Below, one piece after another: positions 41,323-48,042 of a DNA stretch of 64,000 nucleotides. Position 1 is the stretch's first letter. The number at the start of each line of letters is the position of its first letter. The DNA is taken from positions 1 to 64,000 of the forward strand of contig NZ_RFSK01000017.1 of assembly GCF_009923995.1 (NCBI RefSeq). Reading direction: 5' to 3'. Below the pieces are notes generated by a model. The model saw only the letters and a list, made by a program, of their open reading frames with translations, did not search any database and was not told the DNA's origin. This DNA comes from Janthinobacterium sp. Lineage in GTDB: Bacteria; Pseudomonadota; Gammaproteobacteria; Burkholderiales; Burkholderiaceae_D. Made by a program: the position numbers and the translations under genes.

Positions 41323-42828
41323 ATGATTGCCGCCATGCCGACTTCCCATGTGAACTCCCTCATCGCCGCCCTGCCGCTCGACCGGGGCGCCGCCGAGCCG
41401 CTCTTTCGCCAGCTGTATGGCGCCATCAAGGCCGCCATCCTCGACGGGCGCATGGGCCCCGGCATGCAGCTGCCGCCCACGCGCGCGTTCTGCCGCCTGC
41501 TGGCCGTGTCGCGCCAGACGGTGCTCAATGCGTATGCGCTGCTGGCGGCCGAAGGCTACCTCGATGGCACCGTGGGGCGCGGCACCTTCATCAGCCCTGA
41601 TGTGCCGTTGTCCGTGCCCCCGTCCGCCGCGCCGGCGCCCGGCACGCCCGGCCTGCTGCGGCCCCTGTCGGCGCGCGGGCAGGGCGTGGTGACGGCCATG
41701 CGCCAGGTGGCGATACACCGTGGCCCGCTGCGCGCCTTCCGCGTCGGCATGCCGCGCATCGACCACTTTCCCTTCGACGTGTGGACCCGGCTGGAAGCGC
41801 GGCGCTGGCGCCGCCCCGACCACCAGTTCGGCTACAGCGACCCGGCCGGCTTCCTGCCGCTGCGCGAGCTGCTGTGCGTGTACCTGAAGGCCTCGCGCGG
41901 CGTCCGCTGCACGCCGCAGCAGATCGTGATCACCTCGGGCTCGCAGCAGGCGCTGTTCCTGCTGTCGACCATCCTGCTGGCGCCGGGCGACGCCGCCTGG
42001 ATGGAGTCGCCCGGCTACCGGGGCGCCAGCGGCCCCCTGCGCGCGGCCGGCGCGCGCGTCTTTCCCGTGCCCGTCGATGCGCAGGGGCTGGACGTGGCGT
42101 ACGGCGTGGCGCACTGTCCGCAGGCGAAGCTGGCCTATGTGACGCCGTCGCACCAGATGCCGCTGGGCGTGAGCATGAGTCTGCCCCGCCGCCTGGCCCT
42201 GCTGGCCTGGGCCGCGCAGCACAAGGCGTGGCTGGTGGAAGACGACTACGACAGCGAATACCGCTACACGGGCGCGCCGCTGGCGTCCCTGCAAAGCCTG
42301 GACCGGGCCGGCTGCGTGGTGTACGTGGGCACCCTGTCGAAAGTGCTGTTTCCGGGACTGCGCCTGGGCTACATGGTGGCGCCGCCCGCGCTGGCCGAGG
42401 CGCTGGCGCAGGCCAAGGCCGTGATGGACCGTCATACGGCCATCGTGCCGCAGATGGCGCTGGCCGACTTCATCGCCGAGGGACACTTCGGCCGGCATAT
42501 CCGCCGCACGCGCGACAGCAACGCGGAACGGCGCGACCTGCTGTTGCGCGGCATCGCGCGCGAACTCGACGACCAGCTCGCGTGCGGCCCGGCCGACAGC
42601 GGCCTGGAACTGTGCGCGTATTTCCGCGGCGCTCACGAGGAAGAGGCGGTCGCGCGGGCCGGGCTGGAACGGGGCATCGAACTGCGCCCGCTGGGTCACT
42701 ATGCCGACCCGCAGGCTGGCGCCGCCTGTGCCACGCCGGCCGGGTTGCTGCTGGGCTTTGCCGCCATTCCCCCGGCCGAGCTGGCGCACGGCGTGCAGGA
42801 ACTGGGGCGCATCCTGCGCGGCCGATAA
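41323..42828 (+). CDS. MocR/PdxR-type regulator (GntR HTH fused to aminotransferase fold)
   Basis: 501 residues; ATG at 41335 is an alternative start. An N-terminal GntR winged helix (PLFRQLYGAIKAAILDGRMGPGMQLPPTRAFCRLLAVSRQTVLNAYALLAAEGYLDGTVGRGTFI) is joined by a linker to a fold-type I aminotransferase domain: IVITSGSQQALFLLSTILL, VTPSHQMPLGVSM, WLVEDDYDSEYRY, and the PLP lysine in VYVGTLSKVLFPGLRLGYMV. MocR proteins use PLP or its adducts as ligands and typically control divergent neighbours. Here the neighbours are osmC and paiB, not vitamin B6 genes. The tag gene follows on the same strand. Confidence 0.92.
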   Translation: MIAAMPTSHVNSLIAALPLDRGAAEPLFRQLYGAIKAAILDGRMGPGMQLPPTRAFCRLLAVSRQTVLNAYALLAAEGYLDGTVGRGTFISPDVPLSVPPSAAPAPGTPGLLRPLSARGQGVVTAMRQVAIHRGPLRAFRVGMPRIDHFPFDVWTRLEARRWRRPDHQFGYSDPAGFLPLRELLCVYLKASRGVRCTPQQIVITSGSQQALFLLSTILLAPGDAAWMESPGYRGASGPLRAAGARVFPVPVDAQGLDVAYGVAHCPQAKLAYVTPSHQMPLGVSMSLPRRLALLAWAAQHKAWLVEDDYDSEYRYTGAPLASLQSLDRAGCVVYVGTLSKVLFPGLRLGYMVAPPALAEALAQAKAVMDRHTAIVPQMALADFIAEGHFGRHIRRTRDSNAERRDLLLRGIARELDDQLACGPADSGLELCAYFRGAHEEEAVARAGLERGIELRPLGHYADPQAGAACATPAGLLLGFAAIPPAELAHGVQELGRILRGR

Positions 42829-42866
42829 TCTATACTGGCAGCTGCCCGCACACGAAGACCACGACC

Positions 42867-43442
42867 ATGACGAAGACCGCGACCATTACACGCTGCTCCT
42901 GGGCCAATCCGGCCAATCCCCGCTATCTCGATTACCACGATACGGAGTGGGGCGTACCCTGCCACGACGAGCGCCGCCTGTTCGAAATGCTGAACCTGGA
43001 AGGCGCGCAGGCGGGACTGAGCTGGGAAACCATCCTCAACAAGCGCGACACCTACCGCGCCGCCTTTGATGGCTGGGATGCGGAGAAGATCGCCGCCTAC
43101 GGTCCCGAGAAGGTGGCGCAGCTGCTGGCGGACCCCGGCATCGTGCGCAACCGCCTGAAGGTGGCGGCCGCCATCACGAATGCGCAAGCCTACCTGCGCC
43201 TGCGCGCGGAAGGCCTGACGCTCGACGGCTTCCTGTGGGCCTACGTCGACGGCCTGCCCATCGTCAACAGCTGGCAAGCGGGCGAGTTTCCCGCGAAGAC
43301 CCCCTTGTCCGACCAGTTGTCGAAAGACCTGCTCAAGCGGGGCTTCAAGTTCGTCGGCTCGACCATCATCTACGCCTACATGCAGGGCATCGGCATGGTC
43401 AACGACCACGCGCCCGCCTGCTTTTGCCGCGCGGGGCGCTGA
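42867..43442 (+). CDS. tag: DNA-3-methyladenine glycosylase I
   Basis: 191 residues. Tag signatures: RCSWANPANPRYLDYHDTEWGVPCHDERRLFEMLNLEGAQAGLSWETILNKR, LADPGIVRNRLKVAAAITNAQAYL, and the C-terminal FVGSTIIYAYMQGIGMVNDHAPACFC. The N-terminal Cys, the early His and the terminal His/Cys supply the structural zinc site. It removes 3-methyladenine from alkylated DNA in base excision repair. The ATG at 42867 gives the standard length. Its stop overlaps the start of the MnmC-like gene by one base (TGATG), so the two are coupled. Confidence 0.94.
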   Translation: MTKTATITRCSWANPANPRYLDYHDTEWGVPCHDERRLFEMLNLEGAQAGLSWETILNKRDTYRAAFDGWDAEKIAAYGPEKVAQLLADPGIVRNRLKVAAAITNAQAYLRLRAEGLTLDGFLWAYVDGLPIVNSWQAGEFPAKTPLSDQLSKDLLKRGFKFVGSTIIYAYMQGIGMVNDHAPACFCRAGR

Positions 43443-45073
43443 TGCGCCGCGCGCTGGTCCTGCTCGACACGGATTTCGACGGCGCCCGCTTGCATGCCGC
43501 CTGTGCCGCGCATGGCGGGCGGCGCCTGCACTACATCGCGCTGGCGCCGCGTCCCGTCGATGCCAGCCATCTGCCGGAGGAATGGCGCAGGCAATGGCCG
43601 CCCTGCGTGCCGGGCCAGCATCGCATGGTCTCGCGCGACGGCCTGGTGACGCTCGATGTGCTGGCCGGCGATCCCGAGGCCTGCCTGGCGCAGCTGGCGG
43701 CGCGCATCGATGCCGTGCACCTGGCGTGGGTGCCAGCAGCGGTGGCGGTGCTGGCGCGGCTGATGACGGACGGCGGCCAGCTGCAGGCCGTGCATCTTGA
43801 CGAGGCGCAGCGCGCGGCGCTGCAGGGAAACGGCTTTGTCTTCGACGAGAGCCGCCTGCGCGCCACGTTCTATGCGCGGCGGGGAGAGCACGTGGCCGTG
43901 GCGGCGCCCGAGCGGCGCGCCATCGTCATCGGCGCGGGCGTGGCCGGCGCGGCCGCCTGCGAACGGCTGGCCGCGCGCGGCTGGAAGGTGACCCTGATCG
44001 AACGCCACGCGCAAGCGGCCAGCGAGGCGTCCGGCAACCTGGCCGGCATCTTCATGCCGCAGCTGTCGAAGGACGACAATATCGCCACGCGCCTGGTGCG
44101 CGCCGCGTATCTGTATTCGCTGCGTTACTGGACGGACCTGGGCGGCATCGGCGCCGCCTTCGAGGGCGCGCAGTGCGGCGTGCTGCAGCTGGCGCGCGAT
44201 GGCGCGCATGCGCAGGTGCAGCGGCAGATCGCCGCCAGCGGCATGTATCCCCCTGAATTCGCCCGCTGGCTGGAAGCGCCAGAGGCGGCCGCCATGCTGG
44301 GCGCGCCGGCACCCGACGGCGCCTGGTGGTTCGGGCAGGGCGGCTGGGCGCGTCCGTCCTCCGTCTGCGCGGCCATGCTGGACGCCTGCGGCGCCCTGCT
44401 GACGCGGTGCTTTTCCAGCAGTGCGCTGGGCCTCGAACGTGTGGCGGACGAATGGCGGGTGCGCGATGCGCAAGGCAGCCTGATTGCGGCCGCGCCCACG
44501 GTGATTCTGGCCGCCGGCACGGGCGCCGTGCAGTTCGGGCAGGCGGCCGGCCTGCCGCTCGACGCCGTACGGGGACAGGTCACGCACCTGGCCGAAGGCA
44601 GCCTGCCATCGCTGCCCTTCGTCGTCTGCCGCGAAGCCTACATGACGCCGGCGCACGGGGGCATCGTCTGCGTGGGCGCCAGCTATGATGCGGACGCGGA
44701 TGCCAGCGTGCGCGCAGCGAGCCAGCACGACAACATCGGCAAGGTCGCCGCCATCCTCGGCGTGGCCCCGTTCGAGGCGCCGCTGGCCGGGCGCACGGGC
44801 TTTCGCTGTGTGGCACCGGACCGCCTGCCGCTGGCGGGCGCCTTGCCCGACCCCGGCGTGCCGGGGCGCTGCGAGCGCCTGCGCGACGTGCCCCGCTGGC
44901 CCGGCCTGCATGGCTTGCTCGGCTACGCCTCGCGCGGCCTGATCTGGGCGCCGTTGGCGGCCGAGCTGCTGGCCTGCCAGCTGGAGGGCGAGCCGCTGCC
45001 GCTGGAACGCCAGCTGGCCGAGGCGCTCGATCCTGCCCGTTTTTTGTTGCGCGAGCGCCGTAGGGCTTCCTGA
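43442..45073 (+). CDS. mnmC: MnmC-like FAD oxidoreductase with shortened methyltransferase half
   Basis: 543 residues; canonical MnmC has about 660. The C-terminal FAD domain starts near residue 158 (RRAIVIGAGVAGAAACERLAARGWKVTLIERH, the GxGxxG dinucleotide fold) and carries the MnmC marks SEASGNLAGIFMPQLSKDDN, RQAAGLPL-like FGQAAGLPLDAVRGQVTHL, GRTGFRCVAPDRLPLAGALPD and LLGYASRGLIWAPLAAELLA. The first 155 residues resemble only the last part of the methyltransferase domain; I do not see the SAM-binding loop or the D-G-F-P-NP-W motif. It may thus do only the oxidative removal of the carboxymethyl group in tRNA wobble-uridine modification. The start is fixed by overlap with tag. Confidence 0.8.
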   Translation: MRRALVLLDTDFDGARLHAACAAHGGRRLHYIALAPRPVDASHLPEEWRRQWPPCVPGQHRMVSRDGLVTLDVLAGDPEACLAQLAARIDAVHLAWVPAAVAVLARLMTDGGQLQAVHLDEAQRAALQGNGFVFDESRLRATFYARRGEHVAVAAPERRAIVIGAGVAGAAACERLAARGWKVTLIERHAQAASEASGNLAGIFMPQLSKDDNIATRLVRAAYLYSLRYWTDLGGIGAAFEGAQCGVLQLARDGAHAQVQRQIAASGMYPPEFARWLEAPEAAAMLGAPAPDGAWWFGQGGWARPSSVCAAMLDACGALLTRCFSSSALGLERVADEWRVRDAQGSLIAAAPTVILAAGTGAVQFGQAAGLPLDAVRGQVTHLAEGSLPSLPFVVCREAYMTPAHGGIVCVGASYDADADASVRAASQHDNIGKVAAILGVAPFEAPLAGRTGFRCVAPDRLPLAGALPDPGVPGRCERLRDVPRWPGLHGLLGYASRGLIWAPLAAELLACQLEGEPLPLERQLAEALDPARFLLRERRRAS

Positions 45074-45094
45074 TTGCACCCAGAAGCGAGCTCC

Positions 45095-45160
45095 GGGGTC
45101 GGACCCTGTGGGGGAATATGCCGCAATGGGGCATATTCCGATTCCGAAGGAACTGACCCC
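45095..45160. repeat. Palindromic GGGGTCGGACCC-type repeat element
   Basis: The element opens GGGGTCGGACCC (45095-45106) and closes AACTGACCCC (45151-45160). Inside is a perfect hairpin, GGAATATGCC (45113-45122) with GGCATATTCC (45130-45139). Its first 29 bases match the element at 55534, and its outer arms match that at 6392. Confidence 0.6.
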
Positions 45161-45193
45161 ATATACGTTTTTCAGCTTTCCAAACTCTTTTTA

Positions 45194-45205
45194 ATTTGTT
45201 TTCCG
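45194..45205 (+). promoter_or_regulatory. Shared 12-bp motif upstream of the rhodanese gene
   Basis: ATTTGTTTTCCG, in an AT-rich patch, lies 65 bp before the rhodanese ATG. The identical 12-mer occurs at 47062-47073 before the encapsulin gene. The following bases are also similar (AACAACATAA against GATAAGCATA). It is a promoter or regulator site common to both units. Confidence 0.5.
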
Positions 45206-45270
45206 AACAACATAAGTTCGCTACAGTGGACGCGTGCTTGTCTTTGATGACGGAATAAAGAGGTGGAACG

Positions 45271-45768
45271 ATGGCTGCTGCAGAACTGATTTTCGATCCC
45301 CGCGCCGCGCACGGCGAGGCGGCGTTTGACGAAGTGCTCAATCTCGCGCGCACCCAGGCGCAGGCGCAGGGCTTGCCGTATGCGGGCATCGTCAGCGCGC
45401 AGGATGCGTGGCAGCTGGTGCAGGCCGGCAAAGCCGTGCTGGTCGACGTGCGCACCAATGAAGAACGCACTTTCGTCGGCTACGTGCCCGCCTCGCTGCA
45501 TGTGGCGTGGGCGACTGGCACGGCCATGAACCGCAATCCGCGCTTCACGCGCGAGCTGGAAGCGAAGGCGGGCGGCAAGGAGGCCGTGGTGCTGCTGCTG
45601 TGCCGCAGCGGCAAGCGTTCGGCGCTGGCGGCCGAAGCGGCGGCCAAGGCAGGTTTTTCCAGCGTCTTCAATATCGCACAAGGCTTCGAGGGCGACCTTG
45701 ACGCACATCAGCAGCGCGGCCACAGCGGTGGCTGGCGCTGGCATGCGCTGCCCTGGCTGCAAGACTAA
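45271..45768 (+). CDS. Rhodanese-like sulfurtransferase of the encapsulin locus
   Basis: 165 residues. One rhodanese domain follows a 40-residue N-terminal helix region. The active-site cysteine is C111 in VVLLLCRSGKRSALAAEAAAKAG, with the phosphate/sulfur-binding loop CRSGKRS. The CH2A motif (VLVDVRTNEERTFVGYVPASLHVAW) and FNIAQGFEGDLD are also present. It can carry a persulfide between donors and acceptors. It is 19 bp before a serine acetyltransferase gene and in the same cluster as an encapsulin and its cysteine desulfurase cargo. Rhodanese genes are known companions of family 2A encapsulins, so it probably handles sulfur released by the cargo. Confidence 0.9.
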   Translation: MAAAELIFDPRAAHGEAAFDEVLNLARTQAQAQGLPYAGIVSAQDAWQLVQAGKAVLVDVRTNEERTFVGYVPASLHVAWATGTAMNRNPRFTRELEAKAGGKEAVVLLLCRSGKRSALAAEAAAKAGFSSVFNIAQGFEGDLDAHQQRGHSGGWRWHALPWLQD

Positions 45769-45787
45769 TCCACCCCTCAGGACCACC

Positions 45788-46774
45788 ATGAACCAGCGTG
45801 CCTTGCCTCCCGCCTCCCTCGCCGCGCAGCCGCAATGGGAGCTGCGCCAGATCGTCGATGAATTGCGCGCCGTGCGCGAACGCTGGCGCGACGGCTTATT
45901 GCGCCACCAGGAGTGCGGTGCGCGCGAATTCCCCTCGCGCCAGCACCTGCGCGACATCGTCACCGCCCTGTGCGCGGCGCTGTTTCCCATGCGTCTGGGG
46001 CCGCTCGACCTGCAGCAGGAGAGCGAGGATTTCTTTGTCGGCCACACGCTCGACACGACCTTGACGGGCTTGCACGAACAGGTGCGGCGCGAACTCAGTT
46101 ACCACGCGCGCCAGCATGGCTTGCAGCAGACGGTGTCCATCGAACAGCAGGCGCTGGCCATCGTGCAGCGCTTTGCCCGCGCGCTGCCGCGCATCCGCGC
46201 CCAGCTCGACACGGACGTGGCGGCCGCCTTCCATGGCGACCCGGCCGCGCACAGTGTCGATGAGGTGCTGCTGTGCTATCCGGGCATCCTGGCCATCATC
46301 CATTACCGCCTGGCGCACACCCTGTATGCGCTGGGTGCGCCGCTGGTGGCGCGCATCATCGCCGAAGTGGCCCATTCGCAGACGGGCATCGACATCCACC
46401 CGGGCGCCGTCATCGGCAGCAGTTTCTTCATCGACCACGGCACGGGCGTGGTGATCGGCGAGACGGCCATCATCGGCGAACGGGTGCGCATCTACCAGGC
46501 CGTCACCCTGGGCGCCAAGCGCTTTCCCGCCGGCGAGGACGGCGTACTGAAAAAGGGACTGGCACGCCACCCCATCGTGCAGGACGACGTGGTCATCTAC
46601 GCGGGCGCCACGATACTGGGCAGGGTGACCATCGGCCAGGGCTCCGTCATCGGCGGCAATGTCTGGCTGACCCGTAACGTGGCCCCCGGCAGCAACATCA
46701 CGCAAGCCCACAACCAGCAGGAGGCGCCAGAATTGCAGCCGCCCTTGCATCCCGCTTTTGCCCACCACCCATGA
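45788..46774 (+). CDS. Serine O-acetyltransferase (CysE/EpsC type)
   Basis: 328 residues from the ATG at 45788. A helical N-terminal domain is followed by the left-handed beta-helix of hexapeptide transferases: GIDIHPGAVIGSSFFIDHGTGVVIGETAIIGERVRIYQAVTLGAKRFP, then RHPIVQDDVVIYAGATILGRVTIGQGSVIGGNVWLTRNVAPGSNI. The catalytic DHGTG His-Asp environment is intact. It makes O-acetylserine, the carbon acceptor for sulfide in cysteine synthesis. The longer N-terminus puts it in the EpsC group. In this locus it can supply the substrate that rebuilds cysteine after the desulfurase has removed its sulfur. It lies 7 bp before the XRE gene. Confidence 0.92.
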   Translation: MNQRALPPASLAAQPQWELRQIVDELRAVRERWRDGLLRHQECGAREFPSRQHLRDIVTALCAALFPMRLGPLDLQQESEDFFVGHTLDTTLTGLHEQVRRELSYHARQHGLQQTVSIEQQALAIVQRFARALPRIRAQLDTDVAAAFHGDPAAHSVDEVLLCYPGILAIIHYRLAHTLYALGAPLVARIIAEVAHSQTGIDIHPGAVIGSSFFIDHGTGVVIGETAIIGERVRIYQAVTLGAKRFPAGEDGVLKKGLARHPIVQDDVVIYAGATILGRVTIGQGSVIGGNVWLTRNVAPGSNITQAHNQQEAPELQPPLHPAFAHHP

Positions 46775-46781
46775 GGACAGC

Positions 46782-47006
46782 ATGTTGATCAAACAGTTTG
46801 GACTGGCCGTGCGCCAGTTGCGCGAAGGGCATGGCTGGTCGCAGGAGCGGCTGGCCGAAGCGGCCGACCTGAACCGCTCCTTCATCGGCGAAATCGAACG
46901 GGGCGCCGCCACGCCGTCGCTGCTGACGGTGGAAAAGCTGGCCGGCGCGCTGGGCATCGGCCTGGCGGGCCTGATGGCCCGCTGCGAACCGGAACTGGTG
47001 GATTAA
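46782..47006 (+). CDS. Small XRE-family helix-turn-helix protein
   Basis: 74 residues, almost wholly one HTH_3 domain: FGLAVRQLREGHGWSQERLAEAADLNRSFIGEIERGAATPSLLTVEKLAGALGIGLAGLM. No effector domain is present. The ribosome site GAGGA precedes the ATG and the gene follows the acetyltransferase at 7 bp, so it is cotranscribed with the sulfur genes. A 103-bp gap with the shared ATTTGTTTTCCG motif separates it from the encapsulin gene. A role as the local regulator of the shell and cargo genes is plausible and untested. Confidence 0.88.
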   Translation: MLIKQFGLAVRQLREGHGWSQERLAEAADLNRSFIGEIERGAATPSLLTVEKLAGALGIGLAGLMARCEPELVD

Positions 47007-47061
47007 TGCGGGCCTGGTGGCGATAGCATGTTGAGCAAATGAGAGGGGCGCCCGATACTTT

Positions 47062-47073
47062 ATTTGTTTTCCG
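47062..47073 (+). promoter_or_regulatory. Shared 12-bp motif upstream of the encapsulin gene
   Basis: ATTTGTTTTCCG, identical to 45194-45205, lies 36 bp before the shell-gene ATG. An inverted repeat, AATGAGA (47038-47044) with TCTCATT (47092-47098), brackets it. Confidence 0.5.
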
Positions 47074-47109
47074 GATAAGCATATTCACTTTTCTCATTAG
47101 GAGTCGTCG

Positions 47110-48042
47110 ATGGCCGAAGCAACCCCCGATAGCCAGTTTGCGCTGGGCGATAACGCCGCGCGCCAGCTGGCCAATGCCAGCAAGAGCGTTCCCCAGCTGT
47201 CCACCATCACGCCGCGCTGGCTGGTGCACCTGCTGCAATGGCTGCCCGTGGAAGCGGGTATCTACCGCCTCAACCGCGTAAAAAATCCCAAGGACGTGCG
47301 CGTGGCCTGCTCGCAGCGCGACGAATCGGAACTGCCGCAAACCTTCGTCGACTACGACGAGCAGCCGCGCGAGTATTTTCTCAATGCCGTCAGCACGGTG
47401 CTCGACGTGCACACGCGCGTGTCGGACCTGTACAGCAGCCCGCACGACCAGATCAAGGAGCAGCTGCGCCTGACCATCGAGACGATCAAGGAGCGCCAGG
47501 AAAGCGAATTGATCAACAATCCCGATTACGGCCTGCTGGCCAGCGTGCACGACGACCAGCGCATCTTCACCCTGACGGGCGCGCCCACGCCGGACGACCT
47601 CGACGAACTGCTGACGAAGGTATGGAAGGAGCCGGGCTTCTTCCTCGCCCACCCGCTGGCCATCGCCGCCTTTGGCCGCGAATGCACGCGCCGCGGCGTG
47701 CCGCCGCCCACCGTCAGCCTGTTCGGTTCCCAGTTCCTCACGTGGCGCGGCGTGCCGCTGGTGCCATCCGATAAGCTGCCCATCGAGGACGGCAAGACGA
47801 AGATCATTTTGCTGCGCGCGGGCGAACAGCGCCAGGGCGTGATCGGCCTGTTCCAGCCCGGCCTGGCGGGCGAGCAAAGCCCGGGCCTGTCCGTGCGCTT
47901 CATGGGCATCAACCGCCACGCGATTTCGTCCTACCTGATTTCGCTGTATTGCTCGCTGGCCGTGCTGACCGACGATGCGCTGGCCGTACTGGAAGACGTG
48001 GAGATCGGTAAATACCATGACTACCCAGACACCTACAAGTGA
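47110..48042 (+). CDS. Family 2A encapsulin shell protein (SrpI-like)
   Basis: 310 residues. The sequence matches the family 2A encapsulins: an N-terminal arm (FALGDNAARQLANASKSVPQLSTITPRWLVHLLQWLPVEAGIYRLNRV), an HK97-type core with FVDYDEQPREYFLNAVSTVLDVHTRVSDLYSSPHDQIKEQLRLTIETIKERQESELINNPDYGLLASV, DDLDELLTKVWKEPGFFLAHPLAIAAFGRECTRRGVPPPTVSLFGSQFLTWRGVPLVPSDKLPI, and the RFMGINRHAISSYLISLYCSLAV end. These proteins assemble into icosahedral compartments that enclose a cysteine desulfurase and, in studied cases, store elemental sulfur. The next gene, the cargo, starts 26 bp before this one stops, which couples their synthesis. Confidence 0.93.
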   Translation: MAEATPDSQFALGDNAARQLANASKSVPQLSTITPRWLVHLLQWLPVEAGIYRLNRVKNPKDVRVACSQRDESELPQTFVDYDEQPREYFLNAVSTVLDVHTRVSDLYSSPHDQIKEQLRLTIETIKERQESELINNPDYGLLASVHDDQRIFTLTGAPTPDDLDELLTKVWKEPGFFLAHPLAIAAFGRECTRRGVPPPTVSLFGSQFLTWRGVPLVPSDKLPIEDGKTKIILLRAGEQRQGVIGLFQPGLAGEQSPGLSVRFMGINRHAISSYLISLYCSLAVLTDDALAVLEDVEIGKYHDYPDTYK

